From positions 120,704-184,703 of the forward strand of contig JACRPN010000004.1 of assembly GCA_016223145.1 (NCBI GenBank): a DNA stretch of 64,000 bases, read 5' to 3'. The first letter of the stretch is position 1; each line of letters begins with the position of its first letter. The position numbers and the translations under genes are program-made. Origin of the DNA: Armatimonadota bacterium. Lineage in GTDB: Bacteria; Armatimonadota; Fimbriimonadia; Fimbriimonadales; Fimbriimonadaceae. The notes beneath the pieces are model-generated. The model was not told where the DNA came from. It searched no databases and worked only from the letters and a program-made list of their open reading frames with translations. This document shows positions 49,577-58,956 of this stretch, piece by piece.

Positions 49577-50896
49577 CTACGCCAGCGCCTCTTCCGGAAC
49601 GTCTTGGACCTTGCCCCCCATCAGCTTCGTCACGCATGCAGCGATCGTGATGTCGCCGGTGACGTTAAGCACCGTGCGGCTCATATCCAGAATTCGGTCA
49701 ATGCCAATACATAGGCCGATGCCTTCCACCGGCACCCCGATGTTCAACAGAACAATCGCAATGAGGGGCCAGGAGCCACCTGGGACTCCCGCGGTGCCCA
49801 CGCCCGCGAGGATTGAAAGGAACATCACCGTCACCTGTTGGCCGACCTCCAGGTGAATCCCGTAGAACTGGGCGAGGAACAACACCGTGATCCCTTCAAA
49901 GAGCGCGGTCCCATTCTGATTGGCAGTGGCGCCCACCGTCAGTACGAACGAGCTGATGTCGCGTGGGAGCCCGACCTCCTCCTCAGCCACCTTGAGCGCC
50001 GTCGGGAGCGTGGCGTTGCTAGAGCTTGTGGCGAACGCAGTGACCATCACCGTTCGGATTTGCCTGAAGAACTCCAGTGGGCTGCGCTTGGCGATGGTGA
50101 GGATGGCAAGGCTATACACCACGAACTGGTGAAAGGCCAGCGCCACCAGCACGAGGATCGCGTATTTCCCTAACGCCCCTAGCGCATCGAGACCCAACAG
50201 CGCAGTGGTCTTGAAGCCCAGCGCGAATACGCCATAGGGCGCCATGCGAAGCGCAAACTCGATGACCTGTTGGGAGACCGCGAAAAGGCCCTCCAGAAAC
50301 TGCTTGACCGGGAGCGACTTTTCGGCGTCGACTTTCGACATCGCGAGCCCGAACACGATGCCGAAAAACATCAGCGCAAAGAGGCCGCCATCCATGGCCT
50401 CCGCAGCCGATTTGACGGGGTTGGTCGGTACCATTTCGAGCACATAGTCCGCCGGCTTCTTCTCACGCGACTCCTTTGCCTTGGCAGCCGCTTTCTCGGC
50501 GTCTTTTGCGGCCGAAGAAGGCATGGCAGTGCTTACTTTCGAGTGGTCGATGCCCTCGCCCGGCTTCACCAGGTTGACCGCCGTGATGCCAATCCCAACG
50601 GCTATGCCGGAAAGCAAGAGGGTCATGAGCAGGGACAGCAGGCCCACCCTGCCGACCTTTCGGGCGTCGCCGATCTCCATGACGCCCATGACCAGCGCCG
50701 AGAACAGCAGCGGAACGACGATCATGAACAGCATCCGCATGAAGATCGTGCCGATCGGCTCCATCACGTTGGCTACCGTCCACACGAAGGTGTCGTCCTT
50801 GGCCCAGAGGGCCTGGCCGATCGAGCCGCAAATAGCCCCAAGCACCAGCCCGATCAGGATCTTCGCGTGTAGCGGTATGCCGCGTGTTCGTTCCAT
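49577..50896 (-). CDS. dicarboxylate/amino acid:cation symporter
   Basis: 439 residues of the DAACS (GltP/DctA) family with about eight helices. The first re-entrant loop, usually a serine-rich stretch, is ATSSSNATLPTALKVAEEEVGLPRDISSFVLTVGATANQNGTALFEG. The later GTAGVPGGSWPLIAIVLLNIGVPVEGIGLCIGIDRILDMSRTVLNVTGD gives the substrate-site D-R...N. It imports glutamate, aspartate or C4-dicarboxylates with Na+ or H+. A charged loop (AAKDAEKAAAKAKESREKKP) is longer than in E. coli GltP. Stands alone, convergent with the M61 gene. Confidence 0.92.
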   Translation of the reverse strand: MERTRGIPLHAKILIGLVLGAICGSIGQALWAKDDTFVWTVANVMEPIGTIFMRMLFMIVVPLLFSALVMGVMEIGDARKVGRVGLLSLLMTLLLSGIAVGIGITAVNLVKPGEGIDHSKVSTAMPSSAAKDAEKAAAKAKESREKKPADYVLEMVPTNPVKSAAEAMDGGLFALMFFGIVFGLAMSKVDAEKSLPVKQFLEGLFAVSQQVIEFALRMAPYGVFALGFKTTALLGLDALGALGKYAILVLVALAFHQFVVYSLAILTIAKRSPLEFFRQIRTVMVTAFATSSSNATLPTALKVAEEEVGLPRDISSFVLTVGATANQNGTALFEGITVLFLAQFYGIHLEVGQQVTVMFLSILAGVGTAGVPGGSWPLIAIVLLNIGVPVEGIGLCIGIDRILDMSRTVLNVTGDITIAACVTKLMGGKVQDVPEEALA

Positions 50897-50992
50897 GTTG
50901 GTGGTATCGATTCAACGACGCGCAGACCTTCTCCTGCTCAGGTTCACGCCTCCCAACAACTCTGAGCCTGCATCCGGGGTACCTTCTGGCCC

Positions 50993-52810
50993 ATGTCTGA
51001 GGGTCTCTCCGAGCGCCGGTGCACCTATGATCCGCTGATCGAGTTTATGGCGCGGTTCGAAAACGTCAAGGCGAGCGACGACACCGCCGACCCGTTTGCG
51101 GGGCTGACGGTCGAAGAATCCCTCAAGAAGCACATCATCGACGGCATCAAGCGGCACCTGGAGCGGCACCTCGACGAAGCGCTCGAGAGCTATGAGCCGC
51201 TGGCCATCGTGAACGACATCCTGCTGGACGGGATGAAGACGGTCGGCGAGCTCTTCGGCTCAGGCAAGATGCAGCTCCCGTTCGTGCTTCAAAGCGCGGA
51301 GGTCATGAAGGCGGCGGTCCGCTATCTCGAACCCAAAATGGAGAAGTCGGAGGGGAGCGACAAAGGCTCCATCCTCCTTGCCACTGTCGCCGGAGACGTT
51401 CATGATATAGGCAAGAATCTTGTTGATATCATACTGAGCAACAACGGCTATCGTGTGGTGAACATCGGTATCAAGCAGCCGATCAACAGCATCCTCGACC
51501 AGGCTTCGGAGCATCGGTGCCAGGTCATCGGCCTGAGCGGCCTGCTGGTCAAGAGCACGCTCATCATGCGCGACAACCTGCTCGAAATGAACGAGCGCGG
51601 ACTCCAGGATTATCCAGTGATTCTGGGTGGCGCAGCGCTCACGAGGGCCTACGTGGAGCAAGATTTGCGGGCGCTCTACAAAGGCCAGGTGCACTATGCG
51701 CAAGACGCTTTTGAGGGCTTGAGGCTGATGGAGGAGATCGGGGGAAGGTCTGAGGTCCGAGGTCCGCGGTCCGAGGGACTGGCCACTGACGATTTCCGTG
51801 AGTCGGAAGGGGAAGTCGCGGGTCCTAGTTCGCAGGTCGCAGATGGTGGGTCCGAGAGGGGAGGTCCCGGAACCACCTCCCTCTTACCCTCTCCTCCTCC
51901 GGGGCAGGAGGAGGGGGAACCTGTGCTTCCAAGGGTGTCCTCCCACCGCCTCGGCGATACGGACCCGGCGCTGTACGTTTTTGACGGCGTAAGGAGCGAG
52001 ACTTCAGCAGAAAACCTCGTGCCCGAACTCCCATTCTATGGCGCGCGAAAGATGGCCCGTTTCGACATCTTTGAGCTTTACAAGTACATCAATACCACGG
52101 CCCTGTTTCGTGGCCAGTGGAACCTGAAACGGCCCGAAGGCATGGGAAACCCGGAGTTCAACGCCTGGCTGGAGGAGACCGCTCGGCCGGTCTTCGAGCG
52201 CCTTCAGAGGGAGCTTGCGAGGGTATTCCGGCCACAGGTCAAGTGGGGCTATTTTTGGTGCCAGTCCGAAGGGAACGACCTCATCCTCTATCATGAAGAT
52301 CGCAAGACGGAGCGAACAAGGTTCCGATTTCCCAGGCAGAGGGACGGCAGGCGGCTCTGCCTCTCGGACTTCTTTCGTTCAAAGGACTCGGGCGTGATGG
52401 ACGTCGCCGCCTTTCACCTGGTGACCGTCGGCCCGGACATCTCGATCCACGAGCGAAAGCTCTTCAAAGATGGCGCTTTTCAAGACTACGCCTACGTCCA
52501 CGGGATGGGAGTAGAGGCCGCAGAGGCGCTGGCAGAGTACTGGCATCGCCAGATTCGGGCCGAGCTCGGTTTTGGGAGCGAGGAGCCGGCCGACATGAAG
52601 GGCCTATATGGCGTGAAATATCGGGGCTGCCGGTATTCGTTCGGCTATCCCGCTTGCCCGAACCTTGAGGATCAGGCGAAGGTCATGAACCTTCTCGAAC
52701 CGAGTGACATCGGCGTGACCCTCAGCGAGGAGTTCATGCTCGAGCCCGAACAGAGCACGTCGGCCATCATCGTGCACCATCCCGACGCGAAGTACTTCAA
52801 CGTTCGGTAG
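50993..52810 (+). CDS. metH: methionine synthase C-terminal part: B12-binding plus reactivation domains
   Basis: 605 residues containing only the second half of MetH. The cobalamin cap is at about residues 20-110 (MQLPFVLQSAEVMKAAVRYLEP). The B12-binding domain carries DVHDIGKN (His137 as lower cobalt ligand) and GLSGLLVKS. The AdoMet-binding reactivation domain covers about 335-605 (KYRGCRYSFGYPACPNLEDQ). The homocysteine and methyltetrahydrofolate domains are missing and must be encoded elsewhere if the enzyme is complete. An insert of about 80 residues of repeat-derived sequence separates the B12 and reactivation domains. Confidence 0.9.
   Translation: MSEGLSERRCTYDPLIEFMARFENVKASDDTADPFAGLTVEESLKKHIIDGIKRHLERHLDEALESYEPLAIVNDILLDGMKTVGELFGSGKMQLPFVLQSAEVMKAAVRYLEPKMEKSEGSDKGSILLATVAGDVHDIGKNLVDIILSNNGYRVVNIGIKQPINSILDQASEHRCQVIGLSGLLVKSTLIMRDNLLEMNERGLQDYPVILGGAALTRAYVEQDLRALYKGQVHYAQDAFEGLRLMEEIGGRSEVRGPRSEGLATDDFRESEGEVAGPSSQVADGGSERGGPGTTSLLPSPPPGQEEGEPVLPRVSSHRLGDTDPALYVFDGVRSETSAENLVPELPFYGARKMARFDIFELYKYINTTALFRGQWNLKRPEGMGNPEFNAWLEETARPVFERLQRELARVFRPQVKWGYFWCQSEGNDLILYHEDRKTERTRFRFPRQRDGRRLCLSDFFRSKDSGVMDVAAFHLVTVGPDISIHERKLFKDGAFQDYAYVHGMGVEAAEALAEYWHRQIRAELGFGSEEPADMKGLYGVKYRGCRYSFGYPACPNLEDQAKVMNLLEPSDIGVTLSEEFMLEPEQSTSAIIVHHPDAKYFNVR
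51740..51985 (+). repeat. in-frame repeat insert in the metH inter-domain linker
   Basis: It begins with GGTCTGAGGTCCGAGGTCCG at 51747-51766, identical to 23301-23320 in the aspA-like gene, then CGGTCCGAGGG. Later come GCGGGTCCTAGTTCGCAGGTC words and a CTCCTCCTCC...GGAGGAGG inverted segment. It encodes R/S/E/G/P-rich sequence without conserved positions. Confidence 0.75.
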
Positions 52811-52908
52811 GCGGGTGCCTGGCAGGACGCCTGTGCCAGCTGCGCACCTGCGGCCAAGACCTTGGGCCCGATGGCCGCGAAGATCGTGCATGTTCGCCAG
52901 AGATCCCC

Positions 52909-52954
52909 CAAAAACAGTCAAGCCTGGGAGCTTGCCCTAGTTGGCTCCCAGGCT
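52909..52954 (-). terminator. intrinsic terminator
   Basis: A perfect 11-bp stem (AGCCTGGGAGC at 52921-52931 with GCTCCCAGGCT at 52944-52954) is followed on the minus strand by TGACTGTTTTT. It ends the first gene of the PEP-CTERM triplet and faces metH. Confidence 0.8.
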
Positions 52955-52982
52955 GACGATGCTCCCTAAGGGTGTTAGGAAG

Positions 52983-53663
52983 TTAGGCTTTACGGCGTCG
53001 CATCAGAGCCAGCGCGCCGAGCCCGAGCGTGGCCAGCGAGGCTGGCTCGGGAACGAGTCGGATTTCATCGAGGGTCAAGTCGCCATTCTTGACAGGGTCA
53101 ATCTGGACGATCAACTGGTCCACGTTCGCTGAATCGTACGACCCGAACGCGCCATCAGTGGAGGCGACCGTGATGGTTGTCGGCGAAGCAACGGGTCCAA
53201 AGGACTTGCTCCAGCCGCCGATGCTGAATTCTGAGACGAAGATGACGGTTACCGAAAAAGCCAGATCCGCCCTCACTACGTCCAGTTCCATAGCGCCCCA
53301 GGACGAAAGGTCGGCATTGGTGCTCGTTGAATAGAACAAGCCATTGCCGCCACTCGCGCCGGTACACAGGTAGCCCAGCCAGAACGAACTGGCATTGCCA
53401 AAGTCATTGGAAAGAGCGCAGACCCCGGGTCCAGCAAGGCAGTCGATACCGCTGCTCAGGCCAACGTCCGACGTGAACGTGCTTGTCTGGAGGGCGCGAG
53501 AACCGCCCAGCATCGTACCACCCGATGCCCAAGTCGAGTGGAACCCAAGCCCAACCACGGACGAGGTTTGAGACAAGCTGGAAAAGTCGTCAACGACGAT
53601 GGGAGCAGCCATGGCCGAACCGGCCAGGCACGCCCCAAAAGAGAGGAGCATCCATTTACGCAT
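52983..53663 (-). CDS. PEP-CTERM protein, tandem paralogue 1
   Basis: 226 residues. Signal peptide MRKWMLLSFGACLAGSAMA, then IVVDDFSSLSQ, STWASGGTMLGGSRALQT, LFYSTSTNADLSSWGAMELDVVRADL, DLTLDEIRLVPEPASLATLGLGALALMRRRKA. The ending is the PEP-CTERM sorting signal. AAGGTG stands 5 bases before ATG 53663. It aligns along its whole length with the next two genes. Likely an exosortase-processed surface protein. It is the most diverged of the three and the only one with a cysteine pair (DCLAGPGVC). Confidence 0.85.
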   Translation of the reverse strand: MRKWMLLSFGACLAGSAMAAPIVVDDFSSLSQTSSVVGLGFHSTWASGGTMLGGSRALQTSTFTSDVGLSSGIDCLAGPGVCALSNDFGNASSFWLGYLCTGASGGNGLFYSTSTNADLSSWGAMELDVVRADLAFSVTVIFVSEFSIGGWSKSFGPVASPTTITVASTDGAFGSYDSANVDQLIVQIDPVKNGDLTLDEIRLVPEPASLATLGLGALALMRRRKA

Positions 53664-53714
53664 TTTTTCACCTTTTCGCTAAAAGCAAAATAAGGAAACG
53701 ACTGCAGTTTCTCT

Positions 53715-53750
53715 CAGGTTGAAGGAACCTGGCACAGGTAAAAATACCTG
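53715..53750. promoter_or_regulatory. paired inverted repeats CAGGTT-gaagg-AACCTG and CAGGTA-AAAA-TACCTG
   Basis: Two perfect 6-bp-arm inverted repeats, at 53715-53731 and 53735-53750, lie 52-87 bases upstream of the PEP-CTERM start at 53663. More CAGGTA/CAGGTT half-sites follow at about 53765 and 53803. The spacing of one helical turn multiple suggests a regulator cluster. Confidence 0.5.
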
Positions 53751-53934
53751 TTGTTGAGCAAGCTCCAGGTAAGAACGCGGGGCTTTGGCACGTTTCGGTC
53801 TTCAGGTTGAAGACTTTGCCCTGCTCGCGGGTCGCATACACTAGTACTTTAGCAGTGGTTTCTGGGGGCATGGCTGGATGCTTGCCACGCCCCGCGAAAC
53901 GGTGAGTTGCGGAGTTGATCCGCTGCGTATGTTG

Positions 53935-54618
53935 TTAGCGGCTTCGTCGCTTTCGCGCCACGCTGAACAGGCCAAGGCCGAGCACCGCCAAGCTGGCAGG
54001 CTCAGGAACGAGCCGAATCTCGCTCATGCCGAGGTCGCCGTCCGTCGCCGTCAGGAACCGGATCGCGATTGCATCCACGTTGCCCATGTCCGTCGTACCG
54101 CCAAGCCAGTCCGCCGTCGCATCAAGCGAGATCGTCGTCGGCGAAGCGATCGAGCCAAACGACTTGCCCAAGACGAGCACTCCCGCGTCCGAGTAGAACT
54201 CAACCATCACGTCAAAACCGAGGTCGGCCGAGACCATGTCAAACTCGATTCCGGTCGTACCGGAGAGATCGGCGTTCGTCGAAGTGCTGTAGAAGAACTC
54301 TCCGGCAGCGGCGAAAGCACCCGTGCAGAGGTAAGCGAGCGAGAAGCGAGCCGAGTTTCCGGCATTGTCCGACGCCGCGCCAACGCTGGGAACGATGTTC
54401 CAGGTGCTTTCAAGACCGTAGTCCGATGTCAGCACGTTAATTCCGAGGCCCCGAGAACCACCGAGCATGGTGCCGCCGCTTGCCCAGACGGCGTCGTTTG
54501 CCACGCCAGTCACGGTCAGGCTCTGACCCGTAAGGCTTGAGAAGTCATCGACGAGAAGAGCAGCCTGAGCCGAAACGACCAGGCCAACTCCCATACTGAG
54601 GAGCATTAGTTTTCGCAT
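53935..54618 (-). CDS. PEP-CTERM protein, tandem paralogue 2
   Basis: 227 residues. MRKLMLLSMGVGLVVSAQA signal peptide, then LLVDDFSSLTGQSLTVTGVANDAVWASGGTMLGGSRGLGINVL, SLAYLCTGAFAAAGEFFYSTSTNADLSGTTGIEFDMVSADLGFDV, and DLGMSEIRLVPEPASLAVLGLGLFSVARKRRSR. The start is ATG 54618 because GGTGG lies 5 bases upstream; the GTG three codons earlier is part of that site. It is very close to paralogue 3 across its whole length, indicating a recent duplication. Confidence 0.88.
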   Translation of the reverse strand: MRKLMLLSMGVGLVVSAQAALLVDDFSSLTGQSLTVTGVANDAVWASGGTMLGGSRGLGINVLTSDYGLESTWNIVPSVGAASDNAGNSARFSLAYLCTGAFAAAGEFFYSTSTNADLSGTTGIEFDMVSADLGFDVMVEFYSDAGVLVLGKSFGSIASPTTISLDATADWLGGTTDMGNVDAIAIRFLTATDGDLGMSEIRLVPEPASLAVLGLGLFSVARKRRSR

Positions 54619-54660
54619 ATTGTCCACCTTTCAAAAATCGAAGAAGGAAACGGCTTGAGT

Positions 54661-54682
54661 ATCCATCACAGCTGTAGTGGAT
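54661..54682. promoter_or_regulatory. imperfect 22-bp palindrome upstream of paralogue 2
   Basis: ATCCA..ACAGCTGT..TGGAT, with an 8-bp perfect core and 5-bp outer arms, about 43 bases upstream of the 54618 start. The surrounding 54628-54830 is distinctly AT-rich compared with the rest of the window and includes an AAAATGCC word at about 54693. Confidence 0.4.
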
Positions 54683-54826
54683 AACACTCCATAAAATGCC
54701 TGACTTATCGCATTACATTGTTACTATTATCAGGTTTTAGATCCGTTTGATTTATCCCATGAAATGAGTCTATAGAAATTGCTGACAGCGTTGTTACCTG
54801 CTAGCACGTAGAACGTACAGCCAGCA

Positions 54827-54867
54827 ATAGAAATGGGGCGCCCCAGCACGCTTGCTGGAGCGCCCCA
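54827..54867 (-). terminator. intrinsic terminator
   Basis: TGGGGCGC + CCAGCA arms pair with TGCTGG + GCGCCCCA around CGCT, with one mismatch. On the minus strand TTTCTATT follows. It ends paralogue 3, so each PEP-CTERM gene seems to be its own transcription unit. Confidence 0.8.
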
Positions 54868-54894
54868 AGTCGCAATCGGAGCTTTCTGCTTGCC

Positions 54895-55581
54895 TTATTT
54901 GCGTCGGCGTCGGATGAGTCCGAACGCGCCGAGGCCGAGGACGGCCATCGAAGCGGGCTCAGGCACCAGGCGGATCTCCTTCATGCCCAAGTCGCCGTCG
55001 GTCTGAGTATAGAAGCGGATCGTCAACGCGTCCACAGAGGCCATGTTGATGCTGCCATAGGAGTAGTCAGCCACGCGGTCAATCGAGATCGTCGTGGGCG
55101 AACCGATGGCGCCAAAGCTCTTGTACCAGCCTTCGAGATAAGCGCCGTCAGCCCAAAACTGGACTTCGACGTCAAACCCGAGGTCAGCAGAAATCATGTC
55201 GATCTCCATGGCCTTGGTTCCCGAGAGGTTAGCATCGGTCGAGGTGCTGTAGAAGAACTCGCCCGCAGCAGAATAGGCGCTGGTGCAGAGATAAGCGAGC
55301 GAGAAGCGCGCCTTGTTTCCGGTCTGGTCCGAAGCAGCGCCCACGCCAGGAACGATGTTCCACTTGCTGTTGAGGCCGTAGTTGGAGCTCAAAACGTTGA
55401 TGCCAACGCCCCGGGAACCACCGAGCATCGTGCCGCCGCCCATCCAATTGCTGTCGTTGCCAACGCCGGTCACGGTCAGAGTCTGGCCCGTGAGGCTTGT
55501 GAAATCGTCGACGAGAAGGGGCATTGCCGAAGCCGAAGCGGCCAAGCTCGCACCCATCGCAAGAATCATAATGTTTCGCAT
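54895..55581 (-). CDS. PEP-CTERM protein, tandem paralogue 3
   Basis: 228 residues. MRNIMILAMGASLAASASA signal peptide, then LLVDDFTSLTGQTLTVTGVGNDSNWMGGGTMLGGSRGVGINVL, SLAYLCTSAYSAAGEFFYSTSTDANLSGTKAMEIDMISADLGFDVEV, DLGMKEIRLVPEPASMAVLGLGAFGLIRRRRK. ATG 55581 is set by GGTGG 5 bases upstream, the same AAAGGTGG site as in paralogue 2. Exosortase-sorted surface protein by its ending; role unknown. Confidence 0.88.
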   Translation of the reverse strand: MRNIMILAMGASLAASASAMPLLVDDFTSLTGQTLTVTGVGNDSNWMGGGTMLGGSRGVGINVLSSNYGLNSKWNIVPGVGAASDQTGNKARFSLAYLCTSAYSAAGEFFYSTSTDANLSGTKAMEIDMISADLGFDVEVQFWADGAYLEGWYKSFGAIGSPTTISIDRVADYSYGSINMASVDALTIRFYTQTDGDLGMKEIRLVPEPASMAVLGLGAFGLIRRRRK

Positions 55582-55797
55582 TTGTTCCACCTTTGAATCA
55601 AAGTAGTCCTGGCCGGTGCGGCACTGCCTAGATCGAAAGCTCTATCGTCCTTACTGCCAGGGTTACCGGCAGATCGGCTGGAGCGCACATGTACCAGGGC
55701 ATGCTCCTTCGAGATGCACCTAATGCACCGCAAGAGGCAGACCAATTGGCCAAAGGTGGGAACCAAAATGCCTAACAATCGGCAATAGGTAGTATAA

Positions 55798-56475
55798 TTA
55801 CTGGCCGCTTCCGACGAATTCGACCTTTCCGCCAAACTTCCTCGCGATTGGCTCAAAGACCTTGAACTCGTCAGAGGCGGCAGAGGCAGGGATAACGGTC
55901 GCGACATATACGCCCGGCTTTCCGTCCTGCAGCTTTGCGTAGGTCGCGGCGTAGCCGTCCGCGTCGATGTACTTCAGGGCCTCAAGCGCCTTCTCCTTCG
56001 ACGGGAAGGAGAGAGCGATCCGGATCGTTATCGGGACGCCCGTGGGCTTGGGCTCGACCTCATACGGGTTCTTCATCGCCATCGGCGTCACACCGTCCGG
56101 CCCGGTGCGGATGGGAACCCGCAGCGAGTCGAGGAGCTCGCCGCCCCTCTTTGCCGCGAAGTCGGCGATCCACTTCTGTGCTTCGGCCCGGTCCCCAGCA
56201 TCCTTCGGCGCGTGGAACATCAACACTTGAACTCCAGGGTTGCGCAAGATGCTCGTGTCCACGTCCACAGGCGCTTCGTCCAGCCCGTCGTGAGGGACGC
56301 CCATCGGAAGCGTAACGATCCAAGCGACATCCTTGCTCTTGGCAGGGCTGGCTGCAGTTACCGATGAGACGGACTCCGGCGAGAGTGAGGTGATCTTCGC
56401 CTGCCTTCTCGAAGCGCATCCAACAAGGAACAGAAGGGCCATCAGCGACAACGCGAAGGGCCATGAGGCACACAC
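55798..56475 (-). CDS. hypothetical lipoprotein
   Basis: About 225 residues. The reading (GTG)[24 protein letters not shown] gives a lipoprotein signal with lipobox cysteine, which favours a start near GTG 56475. The frame is open to 56847 but would overlap the divergent icd gene, and an ATG at 56550 is also possible. The mature part ([40 protein letters not shown]...; [49 protein letters not shown]) has an alpha/beta look without known motifs. Confidence 0.65.
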   Translation of the reverse strand: MCASWPFALSLMALLFLVGCASRRQAKITSLSPESVSSVTAASPAKSKDVAWIVTLPMGVPHDGLDEAPVDVDTSILRNPGVQVLMFHAPKDAGDRAEAQKWIADFAAKRGGELLDSLRVPIRTGPDGVTPMAMKNPYEVEPKPTGVPITIRIALSFPSKEKALEALKYIDADGYAATYAKLQDGKPGVYVATVIPASAASDEFKVFEPIARKFGGKVEFVGSGQ

Positions 56476-56548
56476 AAGCGCTCGCAAGGCGGGCTTGCCA
56501 CCCAACCTATCCTGCCGGCGCCCTTCCCTGCCAAGTAAAATCTTTGCC

Positions 56549-57874
<1,326 letters not shown>

Positions 57875-57939
57875 GGATGATGGCGCTTCACAGGGACAGG
57901 CATTGGTCCGCTGGTGTCAAGTCACCTATAATAGGGGCG

Positions 57940-58164
57940 ATGGACTACCGAGCTCACATCTCGATCAATCCAGCGGTTCGATCCGGCAAGCCATGTGTGA
58001 AGGGCACACGCATCACTGTGTTTGACGTGCTGGATTCCATGTCAAGCGGGATGTCCGTCGAAGAGATCGTCTCAGACTTCCCGCAGTTGACCCGTGAGGC
58101 CGTCCTGGCTTGTCTCGGTTACGCAGCCGATCGGGAAAGAAAGGTCTCGCCGACAAGGGCATGA
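57940..58164 (+). CDS. DUF433 antitoxin-like protein
   Basis: 74 residues: MDYRAHISINPAVRSGKPCVKGTRITVFDVLDSMSSGMSVEEIVSDFPQLTREAVLACLGYAADRE. The SGKPCVKGTRITVFDVL core and the DFPQLT helix are diagnostic of DUF433 (COG2442), a winged-helix family usually paired with DUF5615 PIN-like proteins. The stop overlaps the ATG of the next gene (ATGA), so the pair is coupled. It is predicted to bind DNA and to neutralise the partner. Confidence 0.88.
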   Translation: MDYRAHISINPAVRSGKPCVKGTRITVFDVLDSMSSGMSVEEIVSDFPQLTREAVLACLGYAADRERKVSPTRA

Positions 58165-58511
58165 AGCTCCTACTCGACGAAAACTTGTCTCCAAGGCTCG
58201 TGTCTCTGCTCGCAGATTCGTTTGAACTGGTTTCAGATGTTGTCACTGAAGGGCTCATGGGACAGCCCGATGAGGCGGTTGCCAACCACGCGATCGACAA
58301 TGGACTAACGATCGTGAGCAAAGACTCCGATCTTGTTGAGGCCGCCGTTGGCAGCAATGGCTTACAGAGAGTCATTTGGATTCGATTGGGCAACTGCTCA
58401 ACTCAAGCGGTGTATCTGCTGCTGAACAGTAGCCCCATCGAATTTCAGATTTCGAGGCGTCGGATGATGCAGTGTTGGAACTGCCCTAGTACCCCCCAGG
58501 CGGCGCCTTAG
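58161..58511 (+). CDS. DUF5615 PIN-like toxin
   Basis: 116 residues: MKLLLDENLSPRLVSLLADSFELVSDVVTEGLMGQPDEAVANHAIDNGLTIVSKDSDLVEAA. LLLDENLS supplies the first acidic residues of a PIN-like fold and SKDSDL the second pair; WIRLGNCST matches the usual later strand. It is proposed to be a ribonuclease, as in other DUF433/DUF5615 pairs. The last residues extend past the convergent gene's stop at 58486, a 26-base tail overlap. Confidence 0.85.
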   Translation: MKLLLDENLSPRLVSLLADSFELVSDVVTEGLMGQPDEAVANHAIDNGLTIVSKDSDLVEAAVGSNGLQRVIWIRLGNCSTQAVYLLLNSSPIEFQISRRRMMQCWNCPSTPQAAP

Positions 58512-58956
58512 CCTTCACGGCAAACCACTGAAGCCCCTTCTTGTGCCTCCAAAACGGCAGGTCCCCGGAATACCCGTAGTACCTCGGCCGCTCGTCCTTG
58601 GAACGGTCTGTCTCGAATTCGGCCGAGAGTTCAAAGGTTGCACTGTCCTTTACCCTGTAGCCGTACTGCTTCCCGGTCACCGGGTCCGCCATCTGCCCTC
58701 CATAGCCGGAGCTCGCTTCAGCATATAGCTTCGCTTGATCCCTTGGCAGCGTGTGGTGATTCACAAAGTAGCCCCTGGCCACTTGGACAAGCTGCTGAAG
58801 GTCCTCGACGCGGCGCTCGTCTGCCTTTTCCATCCTGGCCTGACTGGGCGACCCGACCACCCACAAGCCCGCAATGATCGCCGCCAAGACGCCAAGTACC
58901 ACTAACCAGCTCACGATCCGCAGCGATCTCCCAGTGTTCGGCCCTTCCGTGCTCAC
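58486..58956 (-). CDS. single-pass membrane protein linked to DUF5671
   Basis: 156 residues from GTG 58956, which overlaps the stop of the upstream DUF5671 gene (GTGA). One N-terminal helix (SLRIVSWLVVLGVLAAIIAGLWVVG) is followed by a soluble domain: RRVEDLQQLVQVARGYFVNHHTLPRDQAKLYAE...MADPVTGKQYGYRVKDSATFELSAEFETDR. The LP...DPVTGKQYGYR...FELSAEF pattern is conserved in many bacteria and looks like a pseudopilin-type globular domain. It is almost always encoded next to DUF5671 proteins. Function unknown. Confidence 0.78.
   Translation of the reverse strand: MSTEGPNTGRSLRIVSWLVVLGVLAAIIAGLWVVGSPSQARMEKADERRVEDLQQLVQVARGYFVNHHTLPRDQAKLYAEASSGYGGQMADPVTGKQYGYRVKDSATFELSAEFETDRSKDERPRYYGYSGDLPFWRHKKGLQWFAVKAKAPPGGY

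Noticed and set aside
50897..50992. Possible cobalamin riboswitch before the metH part
   Set aside because: The 96-base leader is too short and no B12-box-like sequence is visible.
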